DNA of 64,000 bases from Paraplanobispora siamensis (lineage in GTDB: Bacteria > Actinomycetota > Actinomycetes > Streptosporangiales > Streptosporangiaceae), in assembly GCF_016863175.1 (NCBI RefSeq), contig NZ_BOOJ01000030.1:62001-126000 (forward strand), written 5' to 3'. The notes under the pieces were generated by a model, which worked only from the letters and a program-made list of their open reading frames with translations, made no database searches and was not told the DNA's origin. This document shows, one piece after another, positions 56,022 through 64,000 of the stretch. Both the position numbers and the translations under genes were made by a program. How positions within the stretch are numbered: the stretch's first letter is position 1; each line of letters opens with the position of its first letter.

Positions 56022-57365
56022 GTGTCCGTACTCAGCATCTTCACCGCCGCCGCCACCGCCGCCACCGCCCCTGCGGCCTCCGCCGTCCCCGCCGCGCGGC
56101 CCTCCGGGGAGCGTGAGATCCCCGCGGTGCTCGGCGCCGACCTGGAGGTCCCGGTCAAGGGCGGCAGGCTCGTCCCCTACGCCAACCTCGACTACGCCGC
56201 CAGCGCGCCGTGTCTGGAGCCGGTGAGCGCCGCCGTCGCCGCCGCGCTCCCAGCCTACTCCAGCGTCCACCGCGGCGCCGGCTACGCCTCCCAGCTCACC
56301 ACGGCCCGCTACGAGCAGGCCCGGCACACCGTCCGCGCCTTCACCGGGGCCCGCCCCGGCGACGCGGTGATCTTCACCCGCAACACCACCGACGCCACGA
56401 ACCTGCTGGCCAGGTCCCTGCCCGAGGGGACCACCGTCGTGGTCTTCGACACCGAGCACCACGCCTCCCTGCTGCCCTGGACGGACCCGGTACGGCTGGC
56501 GCCCCCCGCCTTCCCCGGCGAGGCCGTCCGCGCGGCCGACGCGGCCCTGGAGGGGATCGAAGGCCCGGCGCTGCTGGTGGTGACCGCCGCCTCCAACGTC
56601 ACCGGGGAGCTGTGGCCGATCGCCGCCCTGGCCCACATCGCCCACCGCCACGGCGCGCGCATCCTGGTCGACGCCGCCCAGCTCGCCCCGCACCGCCCCC
56701 TCAACCTGACCGCGCTCGACCTGGACTACGTGGTCTTCTCCGGCCACAAGCTCTACGCCCCGTTCGGCACGGGCGTGCTCGTCGGCCGGCCCGACTGGCC
56801 GGCCGCGGCGGAGCCGTACCTCAAGGGCGGCGGCGCGGTGCGGGCCGTGAACGGCGGCGCGACGGCCCCGGACCCGGACGCGCCGGAGGTCGAGTGGCAC
56901 GACGACCCCGAGGCCCGGCACGAGGCGGGCACCCCGAACGTCCTGGGCGCCGTCGCCCTGGCCGCCGCCTGCGACGCGCTGACCGCCACCGGCTGGAGCG
57001 CGCTGGTCCGCGAGGAGGAGCGGCTGCTCGCCCGCCTGCGCGCCGGGCTCGCCGCCGTCGAGGGCGTGCACGAGCTGTCCCTGTGGGGTCCCGACCACCC
57101 CCGCGTCGGCATCGTCTCCTTCGTGGTGGACGGCTTCACCGCCCGCGAGGTCGCTGAGGCGCTGTCGAACGAGTACGGCATCGGCGTGCGCGACGGGAAG
57201 TTCTGCGCCCACCCCTTCGTCCGCCACCTCCTGGGTGCCAAGGACGGCGGCTGCGACGACGTCACCGCCTCCGCCGTACGCGCCTCCATCGGCATCGGCA
57301 CCACCGACGAGCACGTCGACCGTCTGCTCGCCGCCCTCGCCGACCTCACCTCCCGCCGGGGGTGA
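56022..57365 (+). CDS. class V aminotransferase-fold PLP enzyme (cysteine desulfurase-like), under SAM-IV control
   Basis: A protein of about 447 residues. [20 protein letters not shown] and [20 protein letters not shown] are the opening of the NifS/SufS/IscS superfamily, [16 protein letters not shown] and [12 protein letters not shown] hold the PLP-binding residues, [14 protein letters not shown] the Asp and [20 protein letters not shown] the Schiff-base Lys. FSGHK and [13 protein letters not shown] are intact. It may act on sulfur amino acids such as cysteine or S-adenosyl metabolites, consistent with SAM control. GTG 56022 has GAGGAG at 56009-56014; ATG 56001 and ATG 55986 are in frame but lie closer to the riboswitch. 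Confidence 0.87.
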   Translation: MSVLSIFTAAATAATAPAASAVPAARPSGEREIPAVLGADLEVPVKGGRLVPYANLDYAASAPCLEPVSAAVAAALPAYSSVHRGAGYASQLTTARYEQARHTVRAFTGARPGDAVIFTRNTTDATNLLARSLPEGTTVVVFDTEHHASLLPWTDPVRLAPPAFPGEAVRAADAALEGIEGPALLVVTAASNVTGELWPIAALAHIAHRHGARILVDAAQLAPHRPLNLTALDLDYVVFSGHKLYAPFGTGVLVGRPDWPAAAEPYLKGGGAVRAVNGGATAPDPDAPEVEWHDDPEARHEAGTPNVLGAVALAAACDALTATGWSALVREEERLLARLRAGLAAVEGVHELSLWGPDHPRVGIVSFVVDGFTAREVAEALSNEYGIGVRDGKFCAHPFVRHLLGAKDGGCDDVTASAVRASIGIGTTDEHVDRLLAALADLTSRRG

Positions 57366-57420
57366 CCCGTCCCGGGCCGGTGTATGGGCGCGGGGACGGG
57401 GGCGTGGCAGCATGGCCCCT

Positions 57421-58581
57421 ATGACGGAACGGATCGTGGGCATCGGGGCGGGCGCGAGCGCGGTCGGCGGCAAGGAGCTCGCCACCGAGGACATGATCCT
57501 CAACATCGGGCCGCAGCACCCCTCCACGCACGGCGTCCTGAGGCTCCGGCTCGTCCTGGACGGCGAGCGGATCAGCGCGGCCGAGCCGATCGTGGGCTAC
57601 ATGCACCGCGGCGCGGAGAAGCTGTTCGAGGTCCGCGACTACCGGCAGATCATCGTGCTGGCCAACCGGCACGACTGGCTGTCGGCCTTCGCCAACGAGC
57701 TGGGCGTGGTCCTGGCCGTGGAGCGCATGCTCGGCATGGAGGTGCCGGTCAGGGCCGTGTGGACCAGGACCCTGATGGCCGAGCTCAACCGGGTGCTCAG
57801 CCACCTGATGTTCCTCGGCTCCTACCCGCTGGAGCTGGGCGCGATCACCCCGCTCTTCTACGCCTTCCGGGAGCGCGAGACCCTCCAGGCCGTCATGGAG
57901 GAGATCTCCGGCGGCCGCATGCACTACATGTTCAACAGGGTCGGCGGCCTGAAGGAGGAGATCCCCGAGGGCTGGACGGACCGGGCCGCCCGCGCGGTGG
58001 CGGACGTGCGGCGGCGCCTGCCCGACATCGAGGACCTGATCTCCGGCAACGAGATCTTCCTGGCCCGCACGGTCGGCGTGGGCGTCCTCGCCCGGGAGCA
58101 GATCATGCAGTACGGCGTGAGCGGCCCCATCGCCCGCGCCTCGGGGGTGGACCTCGACCTGCGGCGCGACGAGCCCTACCTGGCCTACGGCGAGCTGCCG
58201 GTGAAGGTCGTCACCCGGTCCGCCGGAGACTGCCACGCCCGGTTCGAGGTGCTGCTGGAGCAGGTGAAGGTCTCCCTGGACCTGGCGGACGCCTGCCTGG
58301 AACGGCTCCGCGAGCTGCCCCCCGGCCCGGTCAACCAGCGCCTGCCCAAGGTGCTCAAGGTCCCCGAGGGTCACACCTACGCCTGGACGGAGAACCCGCT
58401 GGGCATCAACGGCTACTATCTCGTCTCTCGCGGCGAGAAGACCCCGTGGCGGATGAAGCTCCGCTCGGCCTCCTTCAACAACATCCAGGTGCTGCGCGAG
58501 ATGCTCCCCGGCAACCTGGTCGCCGACATGGTCGCCATCCTGGGCTCGATGTTCTTCGTCGTCGGCGACATCGACAAGTGA
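57421..58581 (+). CDS. orphan NuoD-like 49-kDa subunit of NADH-quinone oxidoreductase
   Basis: A 386-residue protein of the NuoD/respiratory hydrogenase large-subunit family. [60 protein letters not shown] with [36 protein letters not shown] and [20 protein letters not shown] followed by [15 protein letters not shown] match NuoD of complex I. The quinone-site His and Tyr in QHPSTHG and [10 protein letters not shown] are kept. No other nuo gene flanks it, so it is isolated from the main operon. It could replace or supplement NuoD, or serve a related oxidoreductase. ATG 57421 is preferred, with ATG 57412 in frame. Confidence 0.87.
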   Translation: MTERIVGIGAGASAVGGKELATEDMILNIGPQHPSTHGVLRLRLVLDGERISAAEPIVGYMHRGAEKLFEVRDYRQIIVLANRHDWLSAFANELGVVLAVERMLGMEVPVRAVWTRTLMAELNRVLSHLMFLGSYPLELGAITPLFYAFRERETLQAVMEEISGGRMHYMFNRVGGLKEEIPEGWTDRAARAVADVRRRLPDIEDLISGNEIFLARTVGVGVLAREQIMQYGVSGPIARASGVDLDLRRDEPYLAYGELPVKVVTRSAGDCHARFEVLLEQVKVSLDLADACLERLRELPPGPVNQRLPKVLKVPEGHTYAWTENPLGINGYYLVSRGEKTPWRMKLRSASFNNIQVLREMLPGNLVADMVAILGSMFFVVGDIDK

Positions 58582-58594
58582 CCCGCCCGCGCCG

Positions 58595-59050
58595 TCACCG
58601 GCGGGTGTCGGCGTCGGGGTCCTTGGGCACCCTGCAGCAGTGCTCCAGGTACAGGGCGGCGCAGACCAGCACCACGCAGGCGGCGAACGAGCCGCCGGTG
58701 ACGAAGAAGTCGCGGCGCGGGGACTCCTCGCTGAGCAGCTCCGCCGTGTAGAGGGCGAACCCGCCGAAGATCCCGGCGAAGACCGCACCGCCGTAGGCCG
58801 AGGCCTTGGCCAGGGCGGCCAGCCGGGCCACGGCCAGCGGCTCCACCGGCTTGGTGTCCGGCTTGCGCTGGATCCTGGCCCTGGTCATCCACCCGGTGTA
58901 GGCCTCGCCGATGGCCAGCAGCAGGACGGTCGGGATCGCCGTCCAGGGCACCTTGGGCAGGGAGATGTACAGCGGCTTCAGCGCCGCCCAGGTGAGGATG
59001 GCCACGACGACGGTGAGCCCGACGAGCACACCGGGACGGCTCGGCCTCAT
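58595..59050 (-). CDS. DUF3180 membrane protein
   Basis: A 151-residue protein with four helices: LVGLTVVVAILTWAALKPLY, WTAIPTVLLLAIGEAYTGWM, KASAYGGAVFAGIFGGFALY and FAACVVLVCAALYLEHCC. This is the DUF3180 family, which in actinobacteria follows folK. Function is unknown. Its ATG overlaps the folK stop as ATGA, so it is the last gene of the fol operon. Confidence 0.88.
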   Translation of the reverse strand: MRPSRPGVLVGLTVVVAILTWAALKPLYISLPKVPWTAIPTVLLLAIGEAYTGWMTRARIQRKPDTKPVEPLAVARLAALAKASAYGGAVFAGIFGGFALYTAELLSEESPRRDFFVTGGSFAACVVLVCAALYLEHCCRVPKDPDADTRR

Positions 59051-59544
59051 TCGGGCGCCTGCAGGGTCAGGTCGGGGCAGAGCCGGACGTATCCCTTGTC
59101 GAGCCCGGCCAGCAGCTCGGCCACCGACCGGCCGCCCAGCACCGCCTCGGGGTCGGCTTGGAGCCAGGGGACGAGCACGAACGCGCGCTCGTGGGCCCGG
59201 GGGTGGGGAAGGGTCAGGAGCGGGTCGCCGGAGACGACGTCGCCCACCGTGATCAGATCGACGTCCAGGGTGCGCGCCCCCCAGCGCTCCACCCGGACCC
59301 GGCCGAAGGCGTTCTCCACACCCTGTGCACGATCGAGCAGCGCCCGGGGTTCCAGGGAGGTCTCGGCGATCACGACGGCGTTGAGGTAGGGGCCCTGCTC
59401 GGGGCCGCCGACCGGATCGGTCTCGTAGACGGGCGACACGGCGGTGAAGCGCAGCCCCGGGGCGTCGAACAGCGCGTCGATCGCACCCTGGAGCGTCTCG
59501 AAGCGGTCGCCCAGGTTGCTGCCCAGCGCCAGCACGGCCCTCAT
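59047..59544 (-). CDS. folK: 6-hydroxymethyl-7,8-dihydropterin pyrophosphokinase
   Basis: A 165-residue folate enzyme that transfers pyrophosphate from ATP to hydroxymethyldihydropterin. MRAVLALGSNLGDRFETLQG, SPVYETDPVGGPEQGPYLNA, RVERWGARTLDVDLITVGD and LPHPRAHERAFVLVPWLQAD are the family blocks, with the DVDLI and PHPR sites intact. ATG 59544 overlaps the folB stop by 4 bases. Confidence 0.95.
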   Translation of the reverse strand: MRAVLALGSNLGDRFETLQGAIDALFDAPGLRFTAVSPVYETDPVGGPEQGPYLNAVVIAETSLEPRALLDRAQGVENAFGRVRVERWGARTLDVDLITVGDVVSGDPLLTLPHPRAHERAFVLVPWLQADPEAVLGGRSVAELLAGLDKGYVRLCPDLTLQAPE

Positions 59545-59906
59545 GCCCGGCTCCTGGTGATCGTCACGACCACGTCGTCGAAGGGCAGCGGGATCGGGGC
59601 GGCGGGCTTGTGCACGCTCACCTCGGCCGCCTCGACGAGCTCCCGGGCCAGGCAGACCTCGGCCAGCCGCTGGGCCAGGGTCTCGATGAGGTCGACCGGC
59701 TCCCCCGCCACGACCTTCACCAGGTCCTCGGCCAGCTCCCCGTAGTGCACCGTCTTGGTGAGGTCGTCCCCCGCCGCCGCGGGCGCCGTGTCGAGGAAGA
59801 GCGTGACGTCCACGACGAACTCCTGGCCGAGCTCGCGCTCCGCCGCCAGCACGCCGTGCCGTCCCCTGGCCCGCAGCCCTCTGAGGCTGATCCGATCGCG
59901 CGTCAC
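59541..59906 (-). CDS. folB: dihydroneopterin aldolase
   Basis: A 121-residue enzyme. TRDRISLRGLRARGRHGVLA is the typical opening with the substrate Tyr/His region, EFVVDVTLFLDTAPAAAGDD the beta strands, VHYGELAEDLVKVVAGEPVD and LIETLAQRLAEVCLARELVE the active site, and VSVHKPAAPIPLPFDDVVVT the catalytic Lys. GTG start 59906 overlaps the upstream NTF2-like gene stop as GTGA. Confidence 0.94.
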   Translation of the reverse strand: MTRDRISLRGLRARGRHGVLAAERELGQEFVVDVTLFLDTAPAAAGDDLTKTVHYGELAEDLVKVVAGEPVDLIETLAQRLAEVCLARELVEAAEVSVHKPAAPIPLPFDDVVVTITRSRA

Positions 59907-60340
59907 GAGGTCTCCTCTTCCTCCTCCTCGTCGCCCTGCAGCACCGGCGAGCCGTGGTGCAGCCAGAGCCGCCAGCCCTCCGGGGTCCTGACGAAGGTGT
60001 TGCTCGCCACGACCTTTCCCGCCGCGAAGCTGGACTCACCTTCGTCGCCCGCGGTGAGGATGTTCTCCTCGCAGGTCAGTACGGCGACGTCGCCGAAGAC
60101 CATGACCCGCACATCGGTCAGCACGAACTGGATGTAGGGCGTGTTGGCCATGATGAGCGCCCACGAGCGCAGCACCTCGGCCCGGCCGGTCACGATCGGC
60201 CAGCCCGGGTGCACGCAGCTCACCTGCCGGCCGTCGATCTCCTCGGCCCAGATCTCGGTCATCCGGTCGAGGTCGGCGTTCTCGATGGCGGTGTAGAAGG
60301 CCTGGTTGACCGTCTCCACGGCCGCGATGTCGACGCTCAT
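59903..60340 (-). CDS. NTF2/SnoaL-like protein inside the folate operon
   Basis: A 145-residue protein of the nuclear transport factor 2 fold. VETVNQAFYTAIENADLDRM and TEIWAEEIDGRQVSCVHPGW open it, followed by EVLRSWALIMANTPYIQFVL and VVASNTFVRTPEGWRLWLHH. The acidic tail GDEEEEEETS is short. The DUF4440/SnoaL-like pocket is non-catalytic or weakly catalytic in most relatives. It lies between folP and folB with 4-base overlaps on both sides, so it is translated with the pathway. It may be a chaperone or an unrecognised pathway step; function unknown. Confidence 0.82.
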   Translation of the reverse strand: MSVDIAAVETVNQAFYTAIENADLDRMTEIWAEEIDGRQVSCVHPGWPIVTGRAEVLRSWALIMANTPYIQFVLTDVRVMVFGDVAVLTCEENILTAGDEGESSFAAGKVVASNTFVRTPEGWRLWLHHGSPVLQGDEEEEEETS

Positions 60341-61191
60341 GCTCTCGCTTTCCGGACTGCGGCGGCCACTCGGACGGCGTCCGCGTTCGGGCCCACGTCA
60401 TGCACTCGCACGCACCACGCCCCCGCGTGCGCGGCCAGGGCGGTCACCGCCAGCGTGGCGTCGTCGCTGCGGTCGAACGGGCGCGGGGCGCCGTCCGGCC
60501 CGGCCAGCAGGCGGCCGAGGAAACGCTTGCGGGACGCGCCGATGAGCAGCGGGTAGCCCAGCTCGGCGAGCCGGTCGATCCCCGCCAGCAGCGCCCAGTT
60601 GTGCTCGGGGTTCTTGGAGAAGCCCAGGCCGGGGTCCAGCACGATCTGGCTCTCCGCGACCCCCTCGGCCAGCACGGAGGCCACCCGCTTGGCGAGCTCC
60701 TCGCGCACCTCGGCCACGACGTCGCCGTAGACCGCCCGGCTGTCCATGCTGTGGCTGTGACCCCGCCAGTGCATCACGACGTACGGCACGCCGGAGGCGG
60801 CCACCACCCGCGGCATGTCGGGGTCGGCCAGGCCGCCGCTGACGTCGTTGACCAGCCTGGCCCCGGCCTCCACCGCCACCTGGGCGACCTCGGCCCGCAT
60901 GGTGTCCACGCTCACCGTGACGCCCTCCCGGGCCAGCGCCCGGATGACCGGCTCGACCCGGGCCAGCTCCTCCTCCAGCGACACCCGCGCCGCTCCCGGC
61001 CGGGTGGACTCACCGCCGACGTCGACGATGTCGGCCCCCTGCCCGACCAGCTCCAGGCCGTGGCGCACGGCGGCCTCGGGATCGAACCAGAGCCCGCCGT
61101 CGGAGAAGGAGTCGGGGGTCACGTTGACCACGCCCATCACCAGACAGCGGGACGGGTCGTCCCCTCCGGGCAACGCGTGCGAGGTCGTCAT
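60337..61191 (-). CDS. folP: dihydropteroate synthase
   Basis: A 284-residue TIM-barrel enzyme that joins hydroxymethyldihydropterin pyrophosphate to p-aminobenzoate and is the sulfonamide target. CLVMGVVNVTPDSFSDGGLW is the pterin site, DIVDVGGESTRPGAARVSLE the second loop, VSVDTMRAEVAQVAVEAGAR and LVNDVSGG the core, and LDPGLGFSKNPEHNW and GASRKRFLG the C-terminal motifs. ATG 61191. Its stop overlaps the NTF2-like ATG as ATGA. Confidence 0.96.
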   Translation of the reverse strand: MTTSHALPGGDDPSRCLVMGVVNVTPDSFSDGGLWFDPEAAVRHGLELVGQGADIVDVGGESTRPGAARVSLEEELARVEPVIRALAREGVTVSVDTMRAEVAQVAVEAGARLVNDVSGGLADPDMPRVVAASGVPYVVMHWRGHSHSMDSRAVYGDVVAEVREELAKRVASVLAEGVAESQIVLDPGLGFSKNPEHNWALLAGIDRLAELGYPLLIGASRKRFLGRLLAGPDGAPRPFDRSDDATLAVTALAAHAGAWCVRVHDVGPNADAVRVAAAVRKARA

Positions 61192-61273
61192 GCGGCCAAG
61201 CCTAGGCGGTCGTACGGAACGAACCGGCGCGCGGGCCCGGCTTGCGGATAACGAATCGGCAGCCCCAAGGCGA

Positions 61274-61885
61274 TCAGCGGAGGATCAGGGCCATCGCCTC
61301 GGCGCGGGTCTTGTCGCTGTCGCGGAACATCCCGCGGACGGCCGAGGTGGTGGTCTTGGCGCCGGGCTTGCGGACACCGCGCATGGTCATGCACAGGTGC
61401 TCGCACTCGATCACCACGATCACCCCCCGCGGCTCCAGCACCCGCATGAGCGCGTCGGCGATCTGCGAGGTCATCCGCTCCTGGACCTGGGGCCGCCGGG
61501 CGTAGACGTCGACCAGGCGGGCGAGCTTGGACAGTCCGGTCACCTGGCCCTTGTCGTTCGGGATGTAGCCGACGTGGGCGAGCCCGTGGAAGGGGACCAG
61601 GTGGTGCTCGCAGGTCGAGTAGACCTCGATGTCGCGCACCAGGATCATCTCGTCGTGGTCGACGTCGAAGACCTTGGTCAGCACGTCCTCGGGGACCTGC
61701 CCCAGCCCGGCGAACTGCTCGCTGTAGGCGCGGGCGACGCGGGCCGGGGTGTCCTGGAGCCCGTCACGGTCGGGGTCCTCACCGATCGCGATCAGGATCT
61801 CGCGGACGGCCTTCTCGATCCGGGCGTGGTCCACCTGAAGCGGCTCACGCCCGATCTCGTCGTCCTCGAGTGGCTCACGGCCCAC
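61274..61885 (-). CDS. folE: GTP cyclohydrolase I
   Basis: A 203-residue enzyme that opens GTP to start folate synthesis. [40 protein letters not shown] with the zinc Cys and His, [20 protein letters not shown] and [20 protein letters not shown] with the second zinc Cys are all intact. ATG 61885 lies one base after the ftsH stop. An 82-base gap separates it from folP. Confidence 0.96.
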   Translation of the reverse strand: MGREPLEDDEIGREPLQVDHARIEKAVREILIAIGEDPDRDGLQDTPARVARAYSEQFAGLGQVPEDVLTKVFDVDHDEMILVRDIEVYSTCEHHLVPFHGLAHVGYIPNDKGQVTGLSKLARLVDVYARRPQVQERMTSQIADALMRVLEPRGVIVVIECEHLCMTMRGVRKPGAKTTTSAVRGMFRDSDKTRAEAMALILR

Positions 61886-61886
61886 G

Positions 61887-63857
<1,971 letters not shown>

Positions 63858-63905
63858 CCGATGCGGAACCCCGGCGGGCCCGTCCCTTCCTGACCAAAGC
63901 CTCAA

Positions 63906-63923
63906 CCCCGGGCGGACCCGGGG
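63906..63923. other. hairpin upstream of ftsH
   Basis: CCCCGGG and CCCGGGG form a 7-base stem with the loop CGGA. It lies 49 bases upstream of the ftsH start on the minus strand, in the leader region. The rest of the sequence to the window end (63924-64000) shows no gene that can be assigned. Confidence 0.45.
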
Positions 63924-64000
63924 CTCGCGGTATCCCTAACCGCTCCAACTGACTACCCAGAGATGACCCGAAGGCACCTCGTGGTCGTCCGAAGGTACAC

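Overview
The window is very GC-rich (the coding third positions are almost all G or C) and carries gene families and gene orders typical of filamentous Actinomycetota: a MenB-like tail, a DivIVA-type coiled-coil protein, Lsr2, EtfD, DisA, DUF3180 behind folK, a SAM-IV riboswitch and a c-di-AMP (ydaO-type) riboswitch. The overall look is that of Streptosporangiaceae (Streptosporangium/Nonomuraea relatives). This placement rests on family recognition and is not a computed result. No rRNA, tRNA, transposase, phage gene or CRISPR array was seen.

Layout, left to right. 1-9300: accessory genes, with a MenB-like tail, a DUF2293 protein, a MmcQ/YjbR protein, a MarR regulator divergent from a PhzS-like monooxygenase, then DUF3237 and CocE-type hydrolase genes, a LysE exporter, a LuxR-type regulator and a membrane protein. 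8064-13584: a minus-strand operon for the kynurenine/2-aminomuconate route (aldehyde dehydrogenase, hydratase/decarboxylase, RidA-type deaminase, 3-hydroxyanthranilate dioxygenase, ACMS decarboxylase, kynureninase). 13910-21842: VanZ-like protein, a GntR regulator with a small partner gene, a DivIVA-like protein, gamma-carbonic anhydrase, an unknown 455-residue protein, a small possibly frameshifted gene, CsoR, and a glycosyltransferase pair. 22001-27247: EtfD-type iron-sulfur oxidoreductase, TetR, TIM-barrel protein, methyltransferase and PAP2 phosphatase.

27410-43626 is conserved chromosome: merR-trxA, radA, disA, argG, mutY, an isolated eboE, clpC, lsr2, two RDD membrane proteins (one with a long YGQQ-repeat tail), an ArgA-type acetyltransferase, and a NlpC/P60 cell-wall hydrolase behind a ydaO-type riboswitch. 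The window therefore holds both the maker of c-di-AMP (DisA) and a predicted responder. 43755-52236: a LuxR-type HTH protein, lysS, then a cofactor operon running DUF2520, panC, panD, nadB-nadC (one uninterrupted reading frame), coaX, which joins pantothenate/CoA and NAD synthesis.

52568-64000: a MidA-like methyltransferase, cytochrome P450, TerC, a SAM-IV riboswitch with a class V aminotransferase, an isolated nuoD-like gene, and the compact minus-strand run ftsH, folE, folP, NTF2-like, folB, folK, DUF3180, most of it joined by 4-base stop/start overlaps. The most unusual items are the nadB-nadC fusion frame, the orphan nuoD and eboE genes, the YGQQ-repeat RDD protein, a 47-residue membrane microprotein next to lsr2, paired palindromes around the gntR unit, and two families of short intergenic repeats.
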